This document shows positions 1 through 9,696 of a stretch of DNA of 64,000 nt, one piece after another. A program made the translations under genes and the position numbers. The stretch is taken from contig NC_088708.1 of NCBI RefSeq assembly GCF_963576615.1, forward strand, positions 25,427,191-25,491,190, given 5' to 3'. How positions within the stretch are numbered: the first letter of the stretch is position 1; every line of letters begins with the position of its first letter. The notes under the pieces are model-generated. The model ran no database searches and had not been told where the DNA came from. It saw only the letters and a program-made list of their open reading frames with translations. This DNA comes from Watersipora subatra (lineage: Eukaryota; Bryozoa; Gymnolaemata; Cheilostomatida; Watersiporidae).

Positions 1-128
1 GTGCACCGGACTGGCAGCGTACTAGTCGGCAGCGTACTAGTCTTCTATAATAATTATATTTTGTTTCTTTTCTGTAACAGAAACTTTGTTTTGACAGGGG
101 AAAATGAAAACAATGAGACACTTATTGT

Positions 129-845
129 TTTCTAACTGTAATACCACCAGCTCTTTCTGACTCACCTCGCTTTCTAACTGTAATACCCCCAGCTCTTTCT
201 GACTCACCTCGCTTTCTAACTGTAATACCCCAGCTCTTTCTGACTCACCTCGCTTTCTAACTGTAATACCCCCAGCTCTTTCTGACTCACCTCGCTTTCT
301 AACTGTAATACCACCAGCTCTTTCTGACTCACCTCGCTTTCTAACTGTAATACCACCAGCTCTTTCTGACTCACCTCGCTTTCTAACTGTAATACCACCA
401 GCTCTTTCTGACTCACCTCGCTTTCTAACTGTAATACCCCCAGCTCTTTCTGACTCACCTCGCTTTCTAACTGTAATACCCCCAGCTCTTTCTGACTCAC
501 CTCGCTTTCTAACTGTAATACCCCCAGCTCTTTCTGACTCACCTCGCTTTCTAACTGTAATACCCCCAGCTCTTTCTGACTCACCTCGCTTTCTAACTGT
601 AATACCCCCAGCTCTTTCTGACTCACCTCGCTTTCTAACTGTAATACCCCCAGCTCTTTCTGACTCACCTCGCTTTCTAACTGTAATACCACCAGCTCTT
701 TCTGACTGACCTCGCTTTCTAACTGTAATACCCCCAGCTCTTTCTGACTCTCCTCGCTTTCTAACTGTAATACCACCAGCTCTTTCTGACTCACCTCGCT
801 TTCTAACTGTAATACCACCAGCTCTTTCTGACTCACCTCGCTTTT
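129..845. repeat. 42-bp minisatellite, about 17 copies, in intron 7 of gene A
   Basis: Near-identical 42-bp units; variants are an A/C swap in the ACCACC/ACCCCC stretch, one 1-bp deletion near 221 and single changes near 700 and 747. On the gene A strand each unit carries GGTATTACAG and GCGAG|GTGAGTCAG, good acceptor and donor look-alikes 12 nt apart. Open frames through it (14-residue repeats) arise because 42 is divisible by three and are not credible proteins. Confidence 0.95.
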
Positions 846-977
846 TTCTGTTGCTCATCAAAAGAGTTTTGTCATTTATCAGATATAAAACAGCTCCATT
901 TCATTAAAGACATCACAGAAATATGAAATATTAGCTTTTAGTTTACTGTTATCCACTTTTCTGCAGATAGTACTTAC

Positions 978-1084
978 ATTGTTTTGGGGGTTCTTCTGCT
1001 GCCGCACAATGGACAGTATTGGCACTTGAATATGTAGGGCCATTGCACCTACTCCTGTTATAACGGGAAACGACCATCGGAAAT
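978..1084 (-). CDS. Gene A exon 7
   Basis: 107 bp as in B and C. Acceptor TTTTGCAG, donor AAT|GTAAGT, phase 1 to phase 0. Encodes FRWSFPVITGVGAMALHIQ followed by VPILSIVRQQKNPQNN. The 5' edge of this exon, with its acceptor, is repeated twice more at 1851-1960. Confidence 0.87.
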
Positions 1085-4000
1085 CTGCAAAAGTACATTG
1101 CACCTATGTACTTTTTGTAAAATTTCTGGGTGTTCACATTGATACAAATTTATCATGGAAGGTTCACATAAAAAAACCTTTTAATAGTGTTAGACCTTTG
1201 TTTGGACTCGTATATAAATGCTCAAGGTATTTACCCCACAAAATTTTGGTTTTAATTTACAACGCATTTATTCATTCTAAATTCAGTTACTGTATTGAGG
1301 CTTGGGGTAACGCCCCAGGTAAATACTTAAACAAACTTCAACTTTTACAAAAACGAGTTCTCAGGATTTTACATAAAACACCTAAATTAGAACACACCTG
1401 CCCACTTTTTCAAAAATTTTCAATTCTGACTGTGAATAAACTCTATAAATTTTGAACTCTCATCGCGTCTCATCAATTATTCTACAGCCTTAAATCACAT
1501 CGCATTCATCAATATCCCACTCGCTGCTCTTCTTTAAATCTAAAGCTACCTCCCTCTAAATCTGCTTCGGGTCATCGCAGAATGCCATACCAGCAGTCAG
1601 CACAATGTAACGCTCTGCCTGATGAACTGCAAAGGGTTGTGAGTGGGCCCACTTTTAGAGGGCCCACTTTGTGCCCTCAAGCTGTACCTGTTGAGCGGTG
1701 ACTAAATAGTTTCTGGCTGCTTGCTGTTAACTTGTGGCCCAGCGCCTTGACTAGCAATGCTACTGCGCAGTTTGGGCCTCATCATTATTTCTTTTCTTTT
1801 TCTGTTTTCATATTTTTTGATGAAATAAAACAAACAAACAAACAAACCTACTCCTTTATAACTGAAAATGACCACCAAAAATTTGCAAAAGTATATCGCA
1901 CCTAATCCTGTTATAACAGGAAACGACCATCGAAAATCTGCAAAAGTAGATATGTTTCCAGAATGCTTAAAATCAAACAAGGTGAAAAGGATCCTGCTAA
2001 GGCAGTAAAATGTACATACATGTACATAGGAATACTTACAGTGTCCAGGTACCTCATCAAAGTCCATGTGAAGCCCCCAAATACTCAGCTTGTATGTAAC
2101 AAAACCAAGCAGATAGAATGCGGATATGTTTCCTGTAATCAATACACATACACAACTATAGCTTGCTACGTTGTGAATATAAGTCTATACCATGATATAA
2201 CATACACATTCATACATCGCTAAAATACCAAGTCAACGAATAACATTTTATTTTTGCATGATTGCTTTCATCAAGTATTAGATACGACTTTGCTTTGCTT
2301 ACGGAATAGTGGTCTTGTAGCTTATTAGCTAAAAAACTATAATTGTCGCAGCAGGTTGAGATGTAAATAGAGCTTGAGAGTATACATATTGTTTGTCAGC
2401 TCATGTCTGTCCATCACCATAAAGTGTCTTAAACTCTAATCAAAAACTGGCCAGATATTGTTCTTACAAGCTTGCTCTGTTGTTGGTAAGGAAGACAGTG
2501 TCAGTATGTTAAATGTTTTCATACATGGGCACCTTATGGTTGCTACTGACTGAAGGAGCTTTACAACCCAGTAAAATAATGGTGCAAGAAATAAAATAAG
2601 TTTGACATTCACTTTAAACAGCTATACCAAAGGTAGTAGATATCCAAGGTAGTACATATCCAAGGTTGTACATATCCAAGGTAGTACATATCTAAGGTTG
2701 TACATATCCAAGGTAGTACATATCCAAGTTTATACATATCCAAGGTAGTGCATATCCGAGGTAGTACATATCCAAGGTAGTACATATCCGAGGTTGTACA
2801 TATCCAAGGTAGTACATATCCGAGGCTGTACATATCCAAGGTAGTACATATCCAAGGTAGTACATATCCAAGGTAGTACATATCCAGGGTAGTACATATC
2901 CAAGGTAGTGCATATCAAAGGCAGTACATATCCAAGGTAGTACATATCCAAGGTAGTACATATCCAAGGTAGTACATATCCAAGGTAGTACATATCCAAT
3001 GTGGTACAGCTAAGAAAAGCAAGTCAGTACTTACCGAAAGCGGTGAATTTGGTGAAAAAACTGGAAGACTTGAAGTTGATGATGGGTACCAGCAGAAAGA
3101 GCAAGAAGAATGGGACAGTCTTGTTGACGTCCCAATAATTGTGAAACAGTTGGTCATCTGTGCTGTTGCTAGAGTTAATGACTCTCCTCGACACTGTTAG
3201 TTCAGAACTCTCTTCTTCAGGTGAAAAGTCTTCCATCATGCACAGTATGTACTCTACAGATACAAAGCTAAAAAGAAATGCAATTAGCTTTAAGCTAGCG
3301 ATGTATAAACATGTTTATTCATGTTCACAATCGTTGCTAGATTAAATGTCTATTGACTAGTAAACTAAAGGCTACTAAATATGGTGGTCTGAAACCAAGT
3401 TTCAGATAGTCTCCGCTTGAAGTAGAGAAGTATTATCTACTACATTAGACTGTGATCCTAAAAGAGGACATTATAACAGTGGCTTAAAACAGAATTTCAA
3501 TCAATCGGTAAGGATATGTAAATGCTTGTTTGAAAACTAGAAAACAACATTATTGGAAATGCGTCACATTCTGATAGAGTGAATAAAAAGTCAGAGCTCA
3601 GCCAATAAATCAGTTAATTTTGCTTGGTTACTAGTTTTTTACAATAAGTTTTGAAAACTAATATTGCTGTAATTAGTAATACAGCGATAGTTTTCTTCAA
3701 CTTTTTAATTATATCATCAAAAAAATAAAAAGTCAAATGTTCAATGCATTAGAGACAAGATATTACAGATATGAGATGTAAAGTAATACACATTTTTTCA
3801 GTCTAAAATTATGAATGACAAGAACTACCAGTATAAAAATGACAGAGAAATGATTTCAACAACCGCTAGCAAAGATATTTACAATTGGTCTACATTACTA
3901 GTTTCAGAAAAGAGATTAAAAAACATCCATTAGCACTTCAAGTTTAAGCTCTCTATTCAATTGTATGCCTCATCTGAACATCTGAAGATCTGCCTCATCT

Positions 4001-7000
4001 TAGGCTGCTAGACAAGTACAGAAAAATTGCTTGACTACCGCCTGCTAGTAGCTTGCCTACTGTCTGTTATTAGCTTGACTACCACCTGCTATTAGCTTGC
4101 CTACTGTCTGTTATTAGCTTGACTACCGCCTGCTATTAGCTGACAAGTTGAAACACAATGTGATCATTGTATACTGTACATGATACTCTATTGAACCGCA
4201 CATAGACTTAACCCATACACTACCTTTACCCAAAATGAGTGTTACTTATATTACTAAAGTAAACAGCTCTAGCAGTACTACAGTTGCATTGAAAAACGAT
4301 TTGATGAACAGGCAATCCAAACAGTTAGCAATCACTACCAGGACATATTTTTATGTTTACACAAGCCATTTAAGTGGAAAGTGTAAATTCAAAATTTCGA
4401 CCCGTTCTCTGATCATAGTCAGGTAAAAATTTGCTCAGCCACGTCTGACCAGTATAAACATAAGTGTGCTTACTGTCTCCATAAGAGGAATTGCTGCTCC
4501 CAGTTTCATGCGCTGTGCCTTCAAAAGTGTCTACAGGACGTGACAGACGATGTTAGTGCTTTTACTAAACCGTTGGTAATAGTAAAAAGATGTACAGCAG
4601 TCAGTATGAATAATGTAAGTATAAGAAAGTTATACCATACCTCCTTTAGCAGCAAGTGCTCTTTTTCTACAGAAAGTACAGTTTGTTGGAAGCAAATAGT
4701 TCTTATTTATTGAAGTTTACATCATCCACAATTCCAAAGACTTGGAATTGTGAACGATGATCTTAGACCTTTCTTAGGCCTTTCTGAATCCTTGAAATTC
4801 CACACTTTTAGTTACTTTTTTAAAACACAATGTCTAATAAAAGGGTTTAAAGTTACTTGGAAACCAGTTGTTCTATTGGTAAAAATGTATTTACTTGGTG
4901 GAAAATGTACTAAAAAAGAGCTAAAATAATATTTCTTAATATTCAACTACTGATTGAATATAAAAGATAAAACAAGGAGTGTTTATGCAGTACAAAGTTT
5001 AATTACTATAACTTGAGCCTGTTTACTGTTATGCAGTGTGCTAATTGAAAACTAAACATACTGTGGATATAATTACTGACTATCACATGGTATGTATTAG
5101 CTAAAGGCTAAACATACCATACTTACTGTAGATAAAGTTTACTGAGTAACACATAGTATATACCAGCTGGAAACAGAACATACTTACTGTAGATAAAGTT
5201 TACTGAGTAACACATAGTACATACCAGCTGGAAACTAAACATACTTACTGTAGATGAAGTTTACTGAGTAACACATAGTATATACCAGCTGGAAACAGAA
5301 CATACTTACTGTAGATAAAGTTTACTGAGTAACACATAGTATATACCAGCTGGAAACAGAACATACTTACTGTAGATAAAGTTTACTGAGTAACACATAG
5401 TATATACCAGCTGGAAACCAAACATACTTACTGTAGATAAAGTTTACTGAGTAACACATAGTATATACCAGCTGGAAACCAAACATACTTACTGTAGATA
5501 AAGTTTACTGAGTAACACATAGTATATACCAGCTGGAAACCAAACATACTTACTGTAGATAAAGTTTACTGAGTAACACATAGTACATACCAGCTGGAAA
5601 CAGAACATACTTACTGTATATGAAGCACACAATGCTGTAGAGAGTGTTGGCCATAATCACCCAGTAAACAAGAAGAATGCCAACCATAAGAATGGAAGAT
5701 GAGAAGATGGTTATTATCTCCCCACATCTCCCTAGATATTTCTTACAGATATCTGAGAACTCTGTCACTCCACTAATCGGGCATTCTGTAAATCCATTAG
5801 TAAGAGGTAAGCTTGTCTTGCAAGTCATTAAGGAAGCCACTATGTGGGCTGTGAAAGGTTATAGAAATCTTGGAAAACTATAGTTATACTTTTATTGAGC
5901 AATATACAATCATTCTTATAAAAGAAAGTTTTACATATAATACCATAAAGAATATAAAAAGAGAGGTACTACCGTGTGTCATCAACGCAAAAACCAAAAG
6001 TTTATACAAGAAAGAATTGAAGCTACTAAGCTTAGGTACCCATCTTATCTCTTCTGACAAAAGATTAAAAGTTTTAGTGGTACAAAGTCTAAGTTTACAT
6101 AAATTATCCAACTTAGGAGGAAACATGTGTACACTATGATGGTTTTATGTAACTGAGCGCTTATGCAGGTTCTTATTTTTGTAAAAATCAAAATATGAAA
6201 AAGCTTTTATTTTTTCCACCACAAAAAGAGAAGGAAAAATATAACCGAAATAAACATTTAGCCATCTTTGACCATTTAGATGAACACAATACATATTCAC
6301 ATGTAGTGTATATGTGAAAAGGTAAAAGTTGATAACTAAATACTGTATAAATAATAAATAAATATATTTATAAATTTAAGTGTTTGTCTGTCTGTCGTTT
6401 GTTTGTTCAGTTATATCGATGAAGTTATAGGAATGAAAAATCACCTCCGTACTGGTTTTGAACTTGTGACATTAAAATCACATTGCTACTGGCGAGTGCA
6501 CAAGGCAAGGCTAAGGCAAGGCCGCAAGGCTAAGCCACTCTTACCATATACCGTATATTCCTTTGTTGATTGCACATGCTAAATATGCACTTTTTATTAC
6601 ATTGTACATCTTCAGGTTGCAATGACCCTGTTATATGATATTTTTGCTTTGCGATGCTTTTGCTGTCCTCGCCATACAAAATTTGTTCGCCAAATGATAC
6701 CTTCAAAAATTTATATCAAAATTTAATTTTAGCAGTCAGTGTGCTGAATATGTCAGACTAACAAAATGCTAATATGCTATTCACTGAAATCCTTCCAAAC
6801 TAAAACCCTTGCCACTGAAAACCTGAAAATGCATAAGTTAACTTACTCATAGATTCTGCTGACTTTATGATTCTGTATGAAGTGTACAGGTTCAAGGCAG
6901 CCATGAGAGCGAGCAAGACAATTGCCAATACAAATCCGGCCTGCGCTACAGCCCATGGCAGCGTGAGCAAGGTGCTTCCTACCATTGTGTTCCATATAGA

Positions 7001-9696
7001 AAAACTATAAATAGATTTAGAGAGCAGTAAAATAATAGTTATGGAGTTGTCATTCACTGTTACTACTTGTAAAGTTTAGTTGAAATTTTTTGGCATTCGG
7101 CTACTGAGATACAGTTACATTTTGCATGAGAAACAAAATTTTGCTGTAATTTTTTAAAAAAAGTCACAAACTAAATGAACATCAAAACAAATATTGTAAT
7201 GATTTGGATAGCCGCTATTTCCAAAAATTATTTGAAAGTTGATAAAAGCTTTTGTAATAATTTGTTATACTAAAATTATTACTTAGTCTATTTAAAGTTT
7301 TAAACCTTAGTATATGTTTCTAAAGTATTTCTCAAGTTGCTGCATTTTTAAATAGTGTTCTTCTTTAACTTCTTTACAAGGACATGTCTATTTGATTGTC
7401 TCTTCAACGGACTACTTTATTTGGTCACTTTACTTTTGTGATCTTTCAGTCTCAGCAACAGTTTGAAGAGTATTACAGATATGTGAGAAAATAAGTTAAA
7501 AACTGACTAGACAATCAATCAGGCATTTGTCTGATAGCTCAAGTTTCTTGATCCTAATAGCATTGTGTATTGCTCTTGCGTATGATCAGGAGAAGACAAC
7601 CAGCAAATGGTTACTTATTATGACTGCTTGTTACATGTACATAAACAAGAGTTTGACATCCTTTTTCTACCGTATGTATCAATACTGCGGTGTTAGTGCT
7701 TCCTACTGTTGGAATAGACCAAAATTATTGGCTGCTCTAATAAACAGCACCTTCTGCACTCAAAGCAAAAAGAGACTTAAAAAGCTGTCTTGAAAACTGA
7801 AGAGTGACTTGAATAGCTCACAATATTAGTTTAGTTTCATATATGCTGAGGAATGGAACATTATAATTGTTGTCCAAAGAAGTCGCCACGAGGCTACAAT
7901 AATTACATGGCAATATTGATTTTGTTACAATGCGTAGAATTACCAATGATGCGGAGCAATCAAATGGCTTTCAAATAACCAACAATTTCACAAGACATTG
8001 ACCAAGCTTTCTCTATGAAGGCTTCACTCTGGAAGAATGTAGTCAGAATATAAAAATGTAGCAATAAAAAAATACTTTTTCCCCAAAATTCGCCGCAGTC
8101 CTGGTTGCTATATTTATTTTTTATTCATTTTCTATAAAAACCCTGAATACTGACTCATAAAAACAAAGTGAAAACTTGAAAGTTGAAGCAATATGTTTTC
8201 TTATGACGAAAATGATCCAAGTAGTTAATGGTCACAAACAAGGTAAACGTCTCACCTACTACCTCATGAACTTGCATGTACACTGTACGTGCAGAGTCAT
8301 ATATCATGTACACTGTACGTGATATATGACTCTGTGGGTTACCAGTGATGATGTCATGTAGAATTTGACACTTGGCACTGCCCTAACTCTTATAATAATT
8401 ATATAGCTGTCATCAACTCCTATTGTGAGAAAGTGATGAAAGTTTTGATTTTGTAATAGACTATGTTAAATGCGACAAGCAAATAGAAAATCTAAAAAAC
8501 CATAATAATGTTATTAACACTGCAAACATAATTACATTTACAAAAATGAGTTAAAATCTAATATGAAGTCAAGTGTGTCTATTTTCATTGTACATTCGCT
8601 GCATGTAGTAACTTTTTTATGTTAACGAATCATACAATACAAATAAAGTTGGTATAAACAGATGAAAGTTGAAATTTGGTAAGAGATAGCATATACAATG
8701 ATGATATAACAGTGATTACATGAACCTACTGCAGTTTATTGGCCCAAATTAGAGGACACATAACCCCAAACCTCGCGCCGCTCAACTTCGCACAATTTGA
8801 GACATTTAAAAAGTGTGAAAGATAATAATTAAAAGGATATAATAACTAATATAAACATTTAGATCAGTGAGTCTTTACCAAAAGAGGCCATAATTCTCAT
8901 CCTATAACTTGTCAGTAGTCTTAGTTTGAAACTGATGTTACTTCTATTTCTATTGTTACCTCTATTTCTATAGCGTTTAACTGATATTGCTTAAAAATCT
9001 CTCCTAAACCTAAAACTTAAATCCTTCATTAGTAGATTCGATGAAATCCAGACATCAGAGAAAAGATTGACAATAAGACAATGTAATGTTCAACAATGAT
9101 GCCATCAACTAACAGGATGCAACAGGTCTGAGCTAAACACAAAAACAACTGTGTTTACCTTGCAGGTATAAACACTCTATAGTGAATTAAATATGAAAAC
9201 AGTTGTGCAATACTATAGAACTATTTTAGATCTTTTGCTATATAACAGCATAGACAATCAAAATTTTCTTTGATTGATCATGAATAACTTTAAAAATATA
9301 AAAAATACCCTTCAGCTTTTTTCTTGACCAAGACGAGCTTATTTGGAAATTTGATGCATAGCTGTTTAAATTCTAGTTTGTCACAAACAGGAATTGATTG
9401 GCATGGCATTGTCACAAACAAGTTGCAGAGCAATTAAAATTTATTTTTATCAAACATTCCATCTATAGAAAAGCTTCTAGAAGCTAGCACTAGTAACAAC
9501 TAGGAATAGGACATATTATCGTAGCTGCTGTTGAATTTGATTAGCAAACACCACTAGTAAATAAAATACTAGCAGTAACTGCTGAACAAATATCAGCATA
9601 AAGAGTAGTCAATATGATGATGCTACATACATACACAGTAACAAAGCTGGACTGCTTTCCTTTGGTTGGAGATTGGAAACAGAGATCGCACGCCAT
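978..9696 (-). CDS. SLC38A9-like: Gene A: SLC38A9-like amino-acid transporter, exons 1-7 (3' end beyond the window)
   Basis: Seven exons join in one frame: 9696-9635, 7004-6847, 5785-5615, 4530-4474, 3253-3035, 2132-2040 and 1084-978, giving 867 nt or 289 residues. Family knowledge: SLC38A9 is an 11-TM lysosomal transporter that exports amino acids and senses arginine for mTORC1. Seen here: WNTMVGST in TM1 (about residues 25-32), PWAVAQAG, CKKYLGR before TM3, a glycosylated luminal loop (NSS, NST), TVPFFLL and INFKS in the next membrane segments, GFVTYK, and QQKNPQNN at the end of exon 7. Exon lengths and phases match genes B and C. The start is the ATG preceded 12 nt upstream by in-frame TAA. 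Exons 8-11 are absent: in B exon 8 lies 134 bp after exon 7, but here that space holds a 42-bp array running to the window edge. A is the most divergent copy (GST for GTS in TM1, VIMAN for VLMSN). It could be a functional paralogue or an early pseudogene, but no stop or frameshift is seen. Confidence 0.88.
1107..1846 (+). mobile_element. 5'-truncated non-LTR retrotransposon (LINE) fragment, antisense in gene A intron 6
   Basis: A frame from 1117 encodes KFLGVHIDTNLSWKVHI and then FIHSKFSYCIEAWGN and LNKLQLLQKRVLRIL, the typical C-terminal thumb of LINE reverse transcriptases (Jockey/CR1-like clades). One TGA at 1453-1455 breaks an otherwise open frame to 1701. The 3' end is a (CAAA)n tail at about 1829-1846. 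CCTA at 1103-1106 and again at 1847-1850 is a plausible target-site duplication. It is dead: truncated and interrupted. Confidence 0.8.
1117..1701 (+). pseudogene. Reverse transcriptase C-terminal remnant
   Basis: Inside the LINE fragment. Motifs LGVHID..LSWK, YNAFIHSKFSYCIEAWG and LLQKRVLRIL are visible before the in-frame TGA at 1453-1455; reading continues with TLIASHQLFYSLKSHR to a second TGA at 1699-1701. The palm and catalytic part is missing. Confidence 0.75.
1851..1960 (-). repeat. Two partial copies of the exon 7 acceptor region of gene A
   Basis: Two tandem units of about 55 bp match 1055-1106: each has the first exon 7 codons, TTTTGCAG acceptor and adjoining intron. The unit at 1903-1960 is nearly identical to the exon, that at 1851-1902 is more decayed. 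The LINE at 1107-1846 split the array. Confidence 0.8.
2040..2132 (-). CDS. Gene A exon 6
   Basis: 93 bp as in B and C. Acceptor GATTACAG, donor CACT|GTAAGT. Encodes NISAFYLLGFVTYKLSIWG and HMDFDEVPGH, matching the human segment VSVLYLIFLVTFKAVRLG. Confidence 0.88.
2628..3000. repeat. 16-bp minisatellite, about 23 copies, intron 5 of gene A
   Basis: Unit AAGGTAGTACATATCC with few variants, beginning 35 bp after the exon 5 donor of gene A. It has no clear similarity to the exon and no splice motif. All frames on the minus strand are open, giving false ORFs of about 90 codons. Confidence 0.93.
3035..3253 (-). CDS. Gene A exon 5: luminal loop end and TM4-5
   Basis: 219 bp. Acceptor ATCTGTAG, donor TTTCG|GTAAGT. 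Encodes an acidic, serine-rich loop (EDFSPEEESSEL, INSSNSTDD with two sequons), then NKTVPFFLLFLLVPIINFK and SSSFFTKFTAFG. The TVPF...NFKSPSFF block is characteristic of SLC38A9. Confidence 0.88.
4025..4142. repeat. 42-bp tandem repeat, 2.7 copies, intron 4 of gene A
   Basis: Alternating TTGACTACCGCCTGCTATTAGC and TTGCCTACTGTCTGTTATTAGC half-units of about 21 bp. The rest of intron 4 (3254-4473) has no further feature I can name. Confidence 0.8.
4474..4530 (-). CDS. Gene A exon 4: luminal loop
   Basis: 57 bp, exactly the length of exon 4 in B and C, phase 1 to phase 1. Encodes NTFEGTAHETGSSNSSYGD, sharing SNSS with gene C. Acceptor CCTGTAG, donor GACA|GTAAGC. The sequon NSS fits a glycosylated lumenal segment. 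Confidence 0.8.
5080..5625 (-). repeat. 61-bp minisatellite repeating the exon 3 donor of gene A, about 9 copies
   Basis: Read on the gene strand, each unit has CTACAGTAAGTATGTT followed by TTTCCAGCTGGTATATACT. The true exon 3 end is TATACA|GTAAGTATGTTCTGTTTCCAGCTGG, so the array is copied from the exon-intron junction. The units are near-identical, with the most decayed one at the far (low-coordinate) end. Confidence 0.93.
5615..5785 (-). CDS. Gene A exon 3: TM3
   Basis: 171 bp, same length as in gene C. Acceptor is TTTACAG; donor TACA|GTAAGTATG. It encodes EFSDICKKYLGR, then a membrane helix ending VYWVIMANTLYSIVCFIY. Human and B/C have WVLMSN at this spot. The donor is the first unit of a 61-bp array running into intron 3. 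Confidence 0.9.
6355..6545 (+). mobile_element. 5' fragment of the Helitron-like repeat family 1
   Basis: Shares TATAAATTT-AGTGTTTGTCTGTC, the TCAGTTATA..GATGAAGTTATA block and TACTGG-TTTGAAC with the fuller copies at 40117-40920 and 48004-48464. The 3' half diverges into a CAAGGC-rich stretch. Confidence 0.6.
6847..7004 (-). CDS. Gene A exon 2: TM1-TM2
   Basis: 158 bp, identical in length to exon 2 of B and C. Acceptor is CTATAG, donor is ATGA|GTAAGT. It encodes FSIWNTMVGSTLLTLPWAVAQAG followed by a second hydrophobic stretch ending LNLYTSYRIIKSAESM. The family's TM1 substrate/sodium motif WNxxxGTS reads WNTMVGST here. Confidence 0.9.
8292..8334. repeat. Near-perfect 43-bp hairpin
   Basis: Two 20-base arms (CAGAGTCATATATCATGTAC and its complement with one mismatch) around the 3-base loop ACT. 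A partial extra copy of the arm lies just before, at 8276-8291. Function unknown; intron 1 of gene A. Confidence 0.85.
9635..9696 (-). CDS. Gene A exon 1 (start exon)
   Basis: Codes for 20 residues plus two bases, beginning MACDLCFQ and ending SSFVT. The same (S/T)xxSSF/GSF(V/I)T(V/I)FS junction occurs in B and C. The donor is GT|GTATGT, phase 2. In-frame TAA sits 12 nt before the ATG, so translation starts here. A longer upstream open frame on the plus strand (9673-9909) is only the antisense shadow. Confidence 0.82.

Noticed and set aside
129..845. CRISPR-like array of 42-bp repeats
   Set aside because: Units are contiguous with no unique spacers, and the host is eukaryotic.
2628..3000. 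Array derived from the exon 5 donor of gene A
   Set aside because: Adjacent to the donor but the 16-bp unit does not match the exon or splice site.
4025..4142. Array derived from the exon 4 donor of gene A
   Set aside because: Only GACAG-TAGGCA versus GACAGTAAGCA is shared and it lies over 300 bp away; match too short.
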